DNA of 64,000 nt. Origin: Molossus alvarezi (Eukaryota; Chordata; Mammalia; Chiroptera; Molossidae). Of this stretch, positions 41,081 through 55,835 are shown piece after piece (position 1 is the first letter of the stretch; every line of letters starts with the position of its first letter). Where the stretch lies: NCBI GenBank assembly GCA_037176705.1, contig CM073898.1:25714488-25778487 (forward strand). Direction: 5' to 3'. The notes below the pieces were generated by a model. The model ran no database searches and had not been told where the DNA came from. It saw nothing but the letters and a program-made list of their open reading frames with translations. The position numbers were made by a program, and so were the translations under genes.

Positions 41081-41799
41081 TGGGTTTCCTTTTTTTCTCT
41101 CCCATTAGACCAAAATCTGCTCTTAAAATGACTTTTTGGTCTCAGGCTCTATCATTATATTGGCTTAATATAGGGGGATAATCTGTTAGGTTTTAAGGTA
41201 CATTTGTTTCAAGGTAGTGTTTTTGTCTCCTTACCTCAAGCCCACAACTTTCTATAAATCCTATAAGCCGCAAGTTGGCTGATTTCCCCAGCACCCTATT
41301 ACAATCAGGGTCTTACAGCAAGAAGTCTTGCTCACTTTTATGGAATATTTTAGTCCTCATTAACCTTAAGAGCTCAATGCCCAGATACCAGAGCTCACTA
41401 CCTTGAATGTCTCCTTCCATTTCTAATCTTGTTTTTGACTCTAGTTACATATATTCCTATTTTAACAAAATATTTTATGACTTCTATGTGTTTGAACCGA
41501 GACTGGAAGGGCTGTAGTAAAACTTAAATTTATCATACTATTTGCCTGAAGTTTTTGAATTTTTTTATGATTTATGTACTCAACCCTGTGTTATATATAA
41601 TAAAAGGTATAGATTTTAGAGTAAGAACAAAGCAAGAGCTAGAAATCTCAGAATGACTGTCAATGCTAACTTATTAGAGCTAACACATATATTTCAGCAT
41701 TTGAAATATCCAAGGAAAGAGCAACCATTTTTCTAACCCCCTGATATCTGAATCATGTAGGCCCTGGACTTCATTTTCCTATTCATTTTACCCCTCCTA

Positions 41800-42060
41800 T
41801 TCTAAATAATGTGTGGTTATCATATATTGAGTAGCTTACTGCGTGAAGATGGTTAGGTAAATATTTCAGGTAGATTATTTTATTTAATTGTCACAAAAAT
41901 CCAGTCCTATTATTATCCTTATTTTACAAATATAGATATGGAGGTTGAGAGATGTGAATTAAACTGCCCATGGTCAAATAAAACTATTAAGTGGCAAAGT
42001 TTAAACTGGAACACAAATGGTTTGACTTCACACCTAAGTTTTATGGCCTCTTTGCTAATA
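41800..42060 (-). repeat. MIR
   Basis: Reverse MIR: tttatttaattgtcacaaaa, tattattatccttattttac, gatatggaggttgagaga, aactattaagtggcaaag. Confidence 0.65.
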
Positions 42061-42316
42061 AGGCATTCAACGACTTTTCTTAGCCTTGGTATGGTAAGAT
42101 AGACAACTGAGTGTCAGCTGTAAATGCCTCCCCACTATGGGATCTGCTTTTTTATAACAAGTAAGAGACTATTTTTTCTGGGTTCCATAAGAGAAACAAA
42201 TGTTAAAAATGACCCTCTGAAGACACAATAAAGCAGAGGAGGCAGCAGTTAATATCTATGACCCTAGCTGGAAACAAGAATTAAGATTCCAGTTTTAATA
42301 CAAAGCAGGGTTTTTA

Positions 42317-42517
<201 letters not shown>

Positions 42518-42695
42518 TCATTCAGTTAGGTTGTATAATAAAAAACAAGCTTTGAGCCAATAAGTCATTTTATAATCACAAAATTTAACATGGTAGATAC
42601 AGTGAGAAATTTTAACAACTTACAAATTTAAGTAAAAGATAATGCAAGAATTCCCTTTGCAATACTGTACAATTTGCAAATACATTTCTCTGGGT

Positions 42696-44080
42696 CAGTG
42701 TTTCTCAAACTTTTTGGTCTCAGGACTCATTCACACTCTTAAAAATTATTAAAGACTCCAGAGAGCTTTTGTTTATAATGATATCTATTAATATTTACTA
42801 TATTAGAAATTAAAATCAAGAAAATTTAAAGATATTTATTTTAAAATAATTTATTTAAAAATAATGAAGTAACTATATTTTTCCAAAACAAACAAAAAAT
42901 TTACTGAGAATCGCAGTTTTATACTTTTGCAAATCTCTACCATCTAGCTTAATAGACAATAGCTAGATTTTCATATAGTTCCACACTCAATCTGTTGTGG
43001 TACATTGTTTTGGTCAAAGCATATGGAGAAAATCTTGCTTTACACAGACATGTTATTGGGAAAAAAGGAGTATTTTAATAGTCTATTCAAATAATTATGG
43101 ATATTCTTTTTTTGTAGTTTCTTTATTGAGATGTAAGCCACATACCATCAAATTCACCCTTTTAAAGGGTACCTTAAATGGTTTCCATATATTCACAGAA
43201 CTGTTCAATCATCTCCACTATCAAATTCCAAAACATCTTTATCACCCCCAAAAGAAAGCCTGTATCCATTAGCAGCACTCTACAGTCTTTTCTTCCTCCC
43301 AGTCAACGGCAACCATTAATTTACTTTCTATCTCTATGGATTTGCCTTTTTCTGGACATTTCATATGAATGGAGTAATATTTTTTATGATATTATACCAA
43401 AATTCAACAAATAGTAGTTTCTTAAAGGTTAATGGCAACGTGGAATCTGAAACTATATCAATTCTGTACTGGTACATTAAAATCCATTGGCTTATTTTGA
43501 ACTCTGAATGGATCTTTTTACTCATGTGTGATTTTGTAGCATTATGAATTTGGTCACTTAGAAAATATTAGTCCATTGAGTTCTGCAGATCTTCCAAATG
43601 TTAACATATTTAACACATTTTCACTAAAAAGATAAAATCCATTAGAATCATCACAGATCATGGGAGTGGATACAAATTTTCCAAAACTCTAATTTTGCTT
43701 GAAAGTTCAAATTTTATCACAGTTAACAAACACTGCCAGCTATTTTCCTCGAAGTAACAGGTCCACTTCATACAACCCCTCCCCAACTTAATTCATTTTT
43801 GAAAAATGTCTGTCAGATATGCATCTAAATAACCATAGTTTGTCAATCATTCTCTCAGGTAAAAGTGGTTTCATGAAAAAAAGCAGCTAGTTCAGTTTGC
43901 AACTCAAACAATTATACAGTGCTTTTCCTCAAGACAAGCACTGTACTTTGGTCTACAGCAGAAGTGGCTTTATGTAAGCTTCAGATGTATCTGCTCGGCT
44001 CTTTTCTAACTCAGGCTTTCTTGAGGCATGCCATGCTCTTGTTCTACCAGTAATGACAAAGTATCTATATGAATTCAAAT
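42696..44080 (-). mobile_element. Degraded hAT DNA transposon with transposase on minus strand
   Basis: Begins with a hAT-type terminal repeat, cagtgtttctcaaacttttt. On the minus strand, 43640-43990 translates with stops and shifts to hAT transposase text: TKVQCLS-GKAL, FFMKPLLPERMIDKLWLF and RCISDRHFSKMN, followed by a DKI-TFKQN stretch. This is the part after the catalytic domain, close to the dimerisation region. The far right end was not found. An L1 piece (43110-43425) lies inside. Confidence 0.72.
43110..43425 (-). mobile_element. Old LINE-1 3' fragment inside hAT
   Basis: ctttattgagatgtaagcca, accatcaaattcaccctttt, ttgcctttttctggacattt: standard L1M-type 3' UTR in reverse. Confidence 0.75.
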
Positions 44081-44369
44081 AGTACCCCTTTACTTCATTT
44101 ATTCATCCTATTCTTCTATTATTTTATATTTATTACAAATAGATATTCATACAAGAATACCCAATTATAATATTTTGTAACTTCCATATGATTTTATGTA
44201 GGTTAGACCCCTGGATAAAGACTTTTGTCATGGGATTTAAGAGTCCACTGGTTTACCCTCCCTCCCATTTATAGTGTAAAAAAGTAACAGTTTTGCCAAA
44301 CCCTTACAACACTGAATATTAACTTTTAGAAAAATGCTTAGATAATTGAAAAACAAGTACTAATTTGCA

Positions 44370-44460
44370 TTTATCCAATCAATGTTCTCTCTCATCAGTG
44401 TTTCTATCTCTCTCTTCCTCTCTCTCTAAAACCAATAAAGAAAAATTGAAAAAAAAAAAA
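44370..44460 (+). mobile_element. Ves SINE, older type, 5'-truncated
   Basis: Only the distal part remains: ccaatcaatgttctctctca, CT-rich body, ctaaaaccaataaagaaaaa tail. It joins directly to the next SINE. Confidence 0.88.
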
Positions 44461-44463
44461 AAA

Positions 44464-44724
44464 GCCCTGGCTGGTTTGGCTTAGTGGTTGGAGCGTCGGC
44501 CTGTGGTCCAGAGAGACCCGGGTTCGGTTCCCGCTAAGGGCACGTACCTTAGTTGCAGTTTGTCCCCGGCCCTGGTTGGGGTTGTGCAGGAGGCAGCCAC
44601 TCGATGTTTCACATCGATGTTTCTCTCTCTTTCTCTTTCTCCCTCTCACTCTAGCTGAACAAAAATGGAAAAATGTCCTTGGGTGAGGATAAAAAATAAT
44701 AATAATAAAAAAATAAATAAACTA
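44464..44724 (+). mobile_element. Ves SINE, young type
   Basis: Inserted in, or next to, the A-tail of the previous SINE. Near-consensus from gccctggctggtttggctt to ttgggtgaggataaaaa. Confidence 0.95.
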
Positions 44725-44729
44725 TTAAC

Positions 44730-45720
44730 ATTCATGAACAAGTTTTGTATGGACATGTTTTCATTTTATCTGGGTAAAACCTAGGAGTGGAATTTGTAGG
44801 TATTGTGCCTAATTTATGTTTAATGGGATACAAAACTGCCAAACTCTTTTCCTAAGTCTTTATGCTGGATTACATTTTCACAAGCAATGTGGGAATTTTA
44901 TATTCCCATAAGTTGCTCCACATTCTTTTTAACATTTGGTATCGCCAGTCTCTTTTAATTTCATCCTTTCTAATGAGTGCATCGTAGTATCTAACTGTGG
45001 TCTTTTCATTTCCCTGATGACAAGTGAGGCTGAGTATCTTCTGATGTCCTTTTTGCTCATTGGTATATCTTCTTTTATAAAGTGTTCAATTTTCTTGCTC
45101 ACTTAAAAATATCAGCCTGGCCCTGGCCAGCTTGGCTCAGCAGTTAGAGTGTCGGCCTGTGGACCAGAGAGTCCCAGGTTTGGTTCCCGCTAAAGGCACG
45201 TACCTCGGTTGCAGTTTGTCCCCGGCCCCCGTTGGGGTCGTGTGGGTGGCAACCACTTGATGTGCCTCTCTCGCATCGATGTTTCTCTCTCTCTCTCCCT
45301 CCCGCTCTATCTGAAGATCAATGCAAAAAATGTCCTCGGATGAGGATAAAAAGAAAAAATATATATATCAGGCTGTTTTTTAAATTACTGAATTGTAAAA
45401 GGTTTTATATTGTGGATATAAACAAGTCCTTTCTTAAATATAGGTATTTCAAATAGATTCTACCAATCTGTGGCTCATCTTTTTACTTTTCAGACAATGT
45501 CTTTTGAAAATAAAAAGTTTTTAATTTTAACAAAGTCCAAAGTTCATTAATTTTTAATTTTACAGCTCTTGATTTTTGTGTCCTAAGAAATCTTTTATTT
45601 TTTAAGCAACTTTATTAAAATATAATTTACATACCATGCAATTCATCCATTTAAACAATTCAATGGTTTTTACTATGTAACTACAGATTTGTACACCTCA
45701 TAATCTGCTCCTGTTTTTAA
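44730..45720 (-). mobile_element. Old LINE-1 3' end (L1M-type), split by a Ves
   Basis: Reverse L1 text before and after the SINE: ttgctccacattctttttaa, tttcatttccctgatgacaa, then ctaccaatctgtggctcatc and gtcctaagaaatcttttat. Confidence 0.7.
45120..45364 (+). mobile_element. Ves SINE, intermediate type
   Basis: gccctggccagcttggctca ... cctcggatgaggataaaaag. Duplication atatcagcctg/atatcaggctg (45109-45119, 45365-45375). Confidence 0.95.
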
Positions 45721-45904
45721 TGTTCACTCACTGCCATACCTTGAGCCCCAGTCTCAGCCTCTGTAGTGAGAACAGCTTCTCCAGCAGTCACCATGGAATG
45801 TGGCTACAGTTCTAGACAACTGCAACTGTTCTCACTCATCATTCCCTAGGACTCCATTAGAATGGTTTGATTACTATTGTAGGATTAGTAATTTTTAATG
45901 TTAT

Positions 45905-46130
45905 TGACTCCTTCCTTTGTGCTCCCAAAAATCCTGTTGTCATACTTCTATTATGGCAATTACCACACTGTATTGCAATTTAATTTTAAGTTTACATTTC
46001 TGTCTTGACTAGATTAAATTTGAGGAAAAAAATTTTTTCCTATTCATCTTTGAATCCTCACTGCTAAGTATGGCATTTAACAATATAGGTAGCACTGATG
46101 AAGTGCTGGTTGAAGGACTCCAATGATAAA
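45905..46130 (+). repeat. L2-type relic
   Basis: gtgctcccaaaaatcctgtt, taccacactgtattgcaatt, tcatctttgaatcctcactg and agcactgatgaagtgctggt follow the order of the L2 3' end. Confidence 0.6.
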
Positions 46131-46345
46131 TTAAACAAACAGAAAAGTATCTGCTTAAAGAGGCTTTATTCTTTGTAGTAGATAGAAGACTCTGTGAATT
46201 CATTTGCACTTATATAATCAGTCTAGTTTTTAATTTCTGGTGTTCAATTTATTGACATAGTTGTAGCAACTTTATTTGTGATATTAGTCACTATCAATTA
46301 AATCACACAACTTAAAAATATTGACAAATTAGCAATCATGAACTA

Positions 46346-46627
<282 letters not shown>

Positions 46628-46841
46628 CTAGTCAGGAGATATTTAAAAAGGCATAATAAAATATGAATCTATAGTCAAATTTTAAGTTAAGCACCCTAAA
46701 GTATTCTTTGAAGACAGCTCTTAAATGACGAAAAGCAAACACAATTATCTCTTCTTGGATATATTGCCACCACCTCACCAAGGCTTCTCTCCAAAACAGA
46801 ATTTAACGTCTGGTATCACAAACTGACTCCTCCAAAGTATC

Positions 46842-46865
46842 TGTCTGTCTGTCTGTCTGTCTGTT
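46842..46865. repeat. (CTGT)n microsatellite
   Basis: Six tandem ctgt units in intron 4. Confidence 0.95.
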
Positions 46866-46899
46866 TCTCTTGTTAACATAATACTTTTAACTTATTCCC

Positions 46900-47260
46900 A
46901 AATCCTATCTTGGATTTTTGTCTGGCTTAGTTTTCTCATTTTACACCCTTGCCATCACCACTTCATTCCAGGGCCTCACCATCTCACATTTAAATAATTC
47001 TTATAGCCTTCTCTGCCTATATTCGTTGGATATTGATAAAACAAGTCCTGTTTTCTTCCAAGAAGTCTACCACTATTATTCTTGCTGAACCTCACCTTTC
47101 CTGTTCTGTGAACTTCTATATCATTATCCTCATAACATAATAAAAAAAAATCTCATCTTGTATGACTTTCTGCTTGTTTCACAAATGTAAGTATCAAACT
47201 CTGAAATCTTGCATCTCCTCCCTGTGTGAGCACATAGTATATACTCAAAAATATTTATAT
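46900..47260 (+). repeat. Possible L2 relic
   Basis: cttcattccagggcctcacc, cttatagccttctctgccta and a late agcacatagtatatactc stretch resemble L2. Weak. Confidence 0.35.
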
Positions 47261-47559
47261 GATTCATTTAAAAGTATCAAATATTTTATGTTCATTAAAA
47301 AATAATTTTAAAAACAAAATACTTATTCATATAAAAATATAAAAACACTTAAAATCCTTCATCAGATCAGGTGATTTTTTACTCTATACATTCACATTCT
47401 AAGAAAACAAATAAACACTAAAACATAATTAAATAGATTTAGTAGTCAGAAAGAATATTCCAAATCAGTAACAGTACAGTGAGAAGAAATGGAATAAAAT
47501 GCTTCATCAGAAAATATTTTCTTTTCTACAAAGTCATTTTTATAAAATGAAAATTGTGA

Positions 47560-47790
47560 AGCAGTATACTGCAATGACTATGAACTTTAGACTCAGACAG
47601 ATTTGGAGTTCAAGTCTAGGCTTTGAAACTTCTTGGAATATTCTGGACTAATTTCTTTACCTCTCTGAACTTCAGTTTCCCTTTTATAAAATGTAGATAA
47701 AAGCATTTACTATAGAGCAGTATCATAAGGGCTAAATGAGATAAGTCACATATACGCTTAACTTTAAAAAATGTTTGCTCTTAATATTAT
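47560..47790 (+). repeat. MIR
   Basis: actcagacagatttggagtt, tttctttacctctctgaact, cagtttcccttttataaaat, gggctaaatgagataag. Confidence 0.7.
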
Positions 47791-47887
47791 TAGAGTAAAA
47801 TCATACAAGTAGTATCTAAAGAAAGGTAGGTATTAAAATAAAACTCTCAAGGGTTTAGTATTTTCACATTTTCAAAAATTGTTTTCA

Positions 47888-48120
47888 GCCCTGGCCAGTT
47901 TGGCCCAACAGTTAGAATGTAAGTCTGCAGGTCTGATTCCTGGTCAAGGGCACATACCTGGGTTGCAGGTTCAACGCCCTGCCCCAGTCAGGGTTGTGCG
48001 GGAGACAACCAATGGATGTATCTCTCTCACATCGATGTTTCTCTCTCTCTTCCTTCCTCCCTCTCTTCCACTCTATCTAAAAATCAATGGAAAAATATCC
48101 TTGGGTGAAGATTAACAACA
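47888..48120 (+). mobile_element. Ves SINE, intermediate type
   Basis: gccctggccagtttggccca ... cttgggtgaagattaac. Duplication aaaaattgttttca/aaaagttgttttca (47874-47887, 48121-48134). Confidence 0.94.
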
Positions 48121-48437
48121 AAAAGTTGTTTTCAAGTAAATCCATAATGTTCTAAATCTTGTAATCCAAATAAAATGTTAAGATATCACTAATAAGAGAT
48201 TATTGTTATTAACCCTACTTGAAGCAACAAGTAAAAGAAAAACTGTATGATGTGTTCAAACCCTTTTCAATACTATACACATAATACTCTATTTTCATAA
48301 AGTGATATCTTGAGTACTTGCCATTTGATTAGGTAAATATACCTTAACACAAGATATACTATTTTATTCTGTCTGAATAGTATGTTAGCATTCAGAAAGT
48401 CACATAACTATTTAAGAACAAAACAAAGAGAAGATCA

Positions 48438-50677
<2,240 letters not shown>

Positions 50678-51350
50678 TTACAATTTACTTTTAACATCCA
50701 AGAATACCAAAAGTATCTTCACATGTGGTATAACTTATACTACAAACATACTTAAACTGTAACTGTCAATGTATTAGTTTCTCAATTAGGCAAAAAGGAA
50801 TGTATAATTCCTTTTATTATCTAGGGCAAAAGTCACATTCTGAATTTCAACTTCACTGTGATAAAGCTAATAACAAGAATGAGTAGAAGCCATTTTAAAC
50901 TTTATTTATATAAAAATTCAAGAAATAAGACCTAAGTTCAAAAAGTAAATATCTAAATCCAATTATCGTCCATTGTCTGTACTTTCAATACCGATTATAA
51001 GCTCATGAAGTGTTTTGCACTTGAAACCTCTAAGAATTCTTTTCAATATCCATCATGCAAAGTTACTTGACTTCAAGTACCAAATAATAATCAAGGGTTT
51101 ACATTGGTAACAGCAATTTCAATACACAGTATTAGCTAGCTCATCATTAGTTTGAATCCTCCACAGGTCATTAATTTTTAACAAAATACTTCATTTTAAT
51201 TTTCAGCACTTATTCAGTTAGAATTTCCATTGAAAGTGAAAGAACTCATGTTAATGTAAAAGCTGAATCTCCCTATTTTAATAAATTAATGTAATTCACG
51301 TCAAACAAAAGCTACTCTCATCCTCTCGAGTTTTTAAAAACACCTTTCAG

Positions 51351-51537
51351 GCCCTGGCCAGTTTTGCTCAGCAGTTAGAGTGTCGGCCCTTGGACCTAGG
51401 AGTTGCAGGGCCCTGTGGGAGGCAACCAATTGGTGCGTCTCTCTCACATTGATATCCCACCCCCCACTCTACCTAAAAATCAATGGAAAAATGCCCTTGA
51501 GTGAGGGTTAACAAACACACACTAAAATAAATAAAAT
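51351..51537 (+). mobile_element. Ves SINE with internal deletion
   Basis: The head and the gggaggcaaccaattgg part are fused at gttgcagggccctgtggg, losing about 70 bases including most of the B-box-to-centre region. Duplication cacctttcag (51341-51350, 51538-51547). Confidence 0.92.
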
Positions 51538-52105
51538 CACCTTTCAGGATACCATAATTAAAACCAGTAGAGGTCGCTATTACATAATTTTAACACACGG
51601 ATTTTGAATTATTCAGTATTTCGTAGTACCTCGAGATAAAATTAAACATCACTCATTACAAATCTAAATAAAAAGTTTTGTCAGTGTTATTAAAGTGAAA
51701 AATCAAAAATAGATTTCTATGTGATACAGAGGGAGGGGGAGCAGTTGATTCTAGGACATGTTAACAATAAATTTATAAATTAAGAATTGTTTACCCCTTT
51801 CAAGTTTAATAAACTTTCTCACCATCTATATTCAAAGCTAAATCAGCTGCCAAATATAAGAAATGATCATTTTAATTTTAATTAATGAAATTAGAGATGT
51901 GTTGAAAAAATTGTTGTAGTTTAAAATGGAATTTACAAACTTTTTCAAATGCCTAATTGAAAAGCTTTTTGCCAGGATACTATACTCTCATATAATAAAG
52001 GCAACATAATGATAAAATATTGGGGCAGTTTGGCTTGTGAAAAAAAGGAAAAAAGGGAAAGGGGAAAGGGTAGAAAAGAACATCAAAAACAAAAATTATT
52101 TTCCT

Positions 52106-52358
52106 GCCCTGGCCAGTTTGCTCAGCGGTTAGAGCATCAACCCGCAGACCAGAGAGTCCCGGGTTTGGTTCCCGCTTAAGGGCACATACCTCGGTCGCAG
52201 TTTGTCCCAGGCCCTGGTTGGGGTCGTGTGGGTGGCGACCACGCGATATGTCTCTCTCACATTGATGTTTTTTTCTCTCTCTCTTCCTCCCTCTCTCCCT
52301 ACCGCTCTATCTGAAGATAAATAAAAAAATGTCCTCGGGTAAGAATTAAAAAATAAAA
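52106..52358 (+). mobile_element. Ves SINE, intermediate type
   Basis: gccctggccagtttgctcag ... cctcgggtaagaattaaa. Duplication aaaaattattttcct (52091-52105, 52359-52373). Confidence 0.95.
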
Positions 52359-52470
52359 AAAAATTATTTTCCTTCTTCAAGTCAACACTATTGACTTGCT
52401 ATTCTAATAGAACTAACTTTACAATGGTTCCCAATTAAAATTTTCACAGCACTTTTAAAATCTGTGGTTA

Positions 52471-52720
52471 GCCCCGGTCGGTTTGGCTCAAAGGTTAGAG
52501 CGTCGGCCCGCGAACCAGAGAGACCCCGGTTTGGTTCTCGCTAAGGGCACCTACCTCGGTTGCAGTTTGTCCCCAGCCTCATTTGGGGTCATGTGGGTGG
52601 CGACCACTCAATATGTCTCTCTCACGTCAATGTTTTTTCCTCTCTCTCTCTTCACCCCCTCTCCCTCCTTCTCTATCTGAAGATAAAAATGTCCTCGGGT
52701 GAGGATTAAAAAAAAAAAAA
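52471..52720 (+). mobile_element. Ves SINE, intermediate type
   Basis: gccccggtcggtttggctca ... cctcgggtgaggattaaa. Perfect duplication aaaatctgtggtta (52457-52470, 52721-52734). Confidence 0.96.
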
Positions 52721-53102
52721 AAAATCTGTGGTTAACTGAATGGGTATAACCACGGTACAAACTTTATAATAGTATGACCCTGTGGCTTGCTAACTTTTTT
52801 CTTAACCTCAACTCATAGTAAAAAATAATAAATTCTTAATACATTTTACTATACATCCTTACCCATCACACATACACTAAACTGGAACAAAGTTTCGTAA
52901 AACAAAACCTACCCTTTTTATAAATAATGAACTAATATATTCTATTCATTAAAAAAAAAAATGTTATCTGGGCAATGCACCAAAGTGATTTTATGACTTA
53001 TAGTCTAAAAGGCACTGATATATATTGGTGATCGAAGCAGTATAAGAAAACAGAAGGTGAACTCAATCTGACCATTATAAATATACTTGACATATATCTT
53101 TT

Positions 53103-53343
53103 TTTTTAATCCTCACCTGAGGACAATTTTCGATATTTTTTTCAGATACAGTGGGGGGGAGGGGGAGAGAGACAGAGAGAAACATCGATATGAAAGGGAT
53201 ACATCAAGTGGTTCCCACCCACATGACCCAAACAGGGCCGGGACAAACTGCAACCGAGGTATGTGCCCTTAGTGGGAACTGAACCCGGGTCTCTCTGTAC
53301 CGCAGGCTGACGCTCCAACCGCTGAGCCAAACCAGCCAGGGCA
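53103..53343 (-). mobile_element. Ves SINE, young type (left arm of inverted pair)
   Basis: Reverse copy, heads pointing right. Duplication acatatatctttt/acatttatctttt (53090-53102, 53344-53356). Confidence 0.95.
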
Positions 53344-53378
53344 ACATTTATCTTTTCTTTAAAAAAATCATCAATAGA

Positions 53379-53616
53379 GCCCTGGCCGGTTTGGTTCAGC
53401 GGTTGGAGCGTCGGCCTGCGGTACAGAGAGACCCGGGTTCAGTTCCCACTAAGGGCACGTACCTCGGTTGCAGTTTGTCCCCGGCCCTGGTTGGTCGTGC
53501 GGGTGGCAGCCACTCGATGTGTCCCTTCACATCGATGTTTCTCTCTCTCTTCCTCTCTCTCCCTCCCGCTCTATCTGAACAAAAAATGGAAAAATGTCCT
53601 CGGGTGAGGATAAAAA
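53379..53616 (+). mobile_element. Ves SINE, young type (right arm of inverted pair)
   Basis: Forward, near-consensus copy with an 18-bp perfect duplication aaaaaaatcatcaataga (53361-53378, 53617-53634). It starts 35 bases from the head of the reverse copy. Confidence 0.97.
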
Positions 53617-53792
53617 AAAAAAATCATCAATAGAATTACAGAGGCAAATTGTAGGCAGGAGTTGGGGTGGAAGAAAAAGAAATGAAGCAGCAATCCCTTT
53701 CCATCTCAATTTTATCTACCTAATTCCAAGTTTATCTATTGTTTTAAGAAAGAAGGGGAAAGAAAATCAGGAATGACAAAAAAGAATGCATG

Positions 53793-53953
53793 AAACTGGT
53801 GAGTGTGTCTCAGTTGGTCACCAAAAGGTTGCTGGTTGATTGTGGCCAAGTGCACATGCCCAAGTTTCTCAATGGATCCCCGTAGGGGGCATGCAGGAGG
53901 CAGCTGATCACGTTTATTTCTCTCTCTAAAAATCAATAAATTATTTTTTAAAA
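53793..53953 (+). mobile_element. Ves SINE, older type, diverged
   Basis: gtgtgtctcagttggtcacc, aaaaggttgctggttgattg, gtagggggcatgcaggaggc. Its tail is part of a tandem duplication. Confidence 0.85.
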
Positions 53954-54110
53954 AAGAGAAAGAAGAAGTAACGATAAAGAATACATTTTAAATTTAATTA
54001 TCTGATGTTTATTTCTTTCTCTAAAAACCAATGATATTTTTTAAAAAAGAAAAACAACGTGAGAAAGAAGAAATAACAATGATAAAGAACACATTTTAAA
54101 TTTACTTATC
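53905..54110. repeat. ~100-bp tandem duplication (SINE tail plus flank)
   Basis: Unit 1 (about 53905-54002) and unit 2 (about 54003-54110) share tgat..gtttatttct, ctctaaaaatcaat and a stretch of Ts. Both then share gagaaagaagaa..taac, gataaagaa.acattttaaa and tta.ttatc, in the same order. Confidence 0.85.
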
Positions 54111-54865
54111 AGTGTATTACTGTAATGAAATTATCCAACTATATACTTAGGTAACACCTTACCAGTGTTAAGGTCAAAACAGGTGACAAATTTAATTATA
54201 ATTTTAGAGCAAAACAAAATTTATTTTTACAATTAGTTTAATATTTTTTAAAAGATGCCCAAAGAGGAATGATCAATGAAAGATTCACATATTAGAATTC
54301 TATTACTGTGCTACTTCCAAGATTAATAATTTTGTTTGAAGTGAGAAACTCCATCTTGGTTAATATCTAGTGGCTTTGAGAAAATAAATAAGCCACAGAG
54401 GTAGGTTTGAGATTCAGCTGTTCCTTATTAGCAGAACTGTGTCTTTTGCTTTACTTAATAAAGGGCTCTAATTAGATCATCTTAAACATCAATTCCAAGA
54501 CAAATATTCTAGGACCAATTAAAACTATACATGCATGTCATGCAAATATTCAGACCACAGGTATTTCTGAAGTCTTATTAATAGTATTAAAGGCTTAGAA
54601 TATATGGATGATTTTTTTTTCTAGAAAGGTAGAAAATATAGAGAAATTACTTGGGTAATCAATCTAAATGTTAATGGAAAACATTAGAAAATAACAAGGA
54701 TTCTTTAGGATGCAAAGAAAAAGAAAAAAACTAAAGAAAAAAATGAATGGAAAAGGAAAGCAAACTTTTAAAGTTTTAGGATATGACTCATGGGGAAAAA
54801 AAACAGTCAAAGATAAAGAGTACAAGAAAGCCTGAGTAAATGAAAAGAAAAATAAAAAAGTATCA

Positions 54866-55197
54866 CCCTGGCGGTTTGGCTCAGCATTTAGAGGGTTGGC
54901 CTGCGGTCCAGAGAGACCCTGGTTCGGTTCCCACTAAGGGCACATACCTCGGTTGCAGTTTGTCCCCCCGCCCTGGTTGGGTCGTGCAGGTGGCAACCAC
55001 TCTATGTGTCCCTTTCATGTAGATGTTTCCCTTCCTTCCTCCCTTCCTTCCTTCCTCCCTTCCTCCCTTCCTCCCTCCCTCCCTCCCTCCCTCCCTTCCT
55101 TCCTTTCGTTCTCTCTCTCTCTCTCTCTCTCTTTCCCTCCCTCCCTCCTACTCTAACTGAACAAAAAATGGAAAAATGTCCTCGGGTGAGGATAAAA
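54866..55197 (+). mobile_element. Ves SINE, young type, with expanded (CCTT)n/(CCCT)n body
   Basis: Standard ends, but the pyrimidine body has grown to about 110 bases (55028-55148). Duplication aaaaaagtatca (54854-54865, 55198-55209). Confidence 0.95.
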
Positions 55198-55353
55198 AAA
55201 AAAGTATCAATGCCCTAAGAAATGAAAGCTGGTTAAATACAGAACACAGGTCAAAAAGGGAAACAGGAAAGACATTACAAATGGAAATCAGTCTAGTCAA
55301 CCAGAGAGAAATAATAAAAGAAGGGAATCTAAGAAATTATATAAAGAAAATAC

Positions 55354-55558
55354 TGCCTGGCCAGTGTGTCTCAGTGGATTGTCGACCTGTGGACTGAGAG
55401 GCCCGGGTCTGATTGCCGGTCCAGGGCATGTGCCAGGGTTGTGGGCTCCATTTCCCAGTGGGGGTTGTGCAGGAGGCAGCTGATCAACATGTCTGTCTCA
55501 CATCTATGTTTCTCTCTCTCTCTAAAAGTCCAATAAAAACATTAAAAAAAAAATAAAA
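55354..55558 (+). mobile_element. Ves SINE, variant
   Basis: gcctggccagtgtgtctcag, cgacctgtggactgagaggc, then ccaataaaaacattaaaaa tail. Confidence 0.88.
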
Positions 55559-55610
55559 AGCTTTACCAGGGCCATATCACAGAAGAAATAATACTAGTTT
55601 TGCTTCTATT

Positions 55611-55835
55611 ATATATATATATATTTTTGCTAATCCTCACCAAGGATATTTTTTCCATTGATTTTTTTCTTTTTTTAGAGGGAGAGTGGAAGGGGGAAGG
55701 GAGAGGAACATCAATGGGAAAGAGATACATCAACTGGCTGCCTACCACACGACCCCAACTGGGGCTGGGAATCGAACCTGCACTCTTTCAGTGCGAGGGC
55801 CAACATTCTGACCACTGAGCTACTCCAGCCAGGGC
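55611..55835 (-). mobile_element. Ves SINE, variant
   Basis: Reverse copy (aatcctcaccaaggatattt ... tactccagccagggc). Duplication tttgcttctatt (55599-55610, 55836-55847). Confidence 0.93.

Noticed and set aside
46842..46865. (CTGT)n as a possible regulatory repeat
   Set aside because: A short simple repeat without any context that suggests a function.
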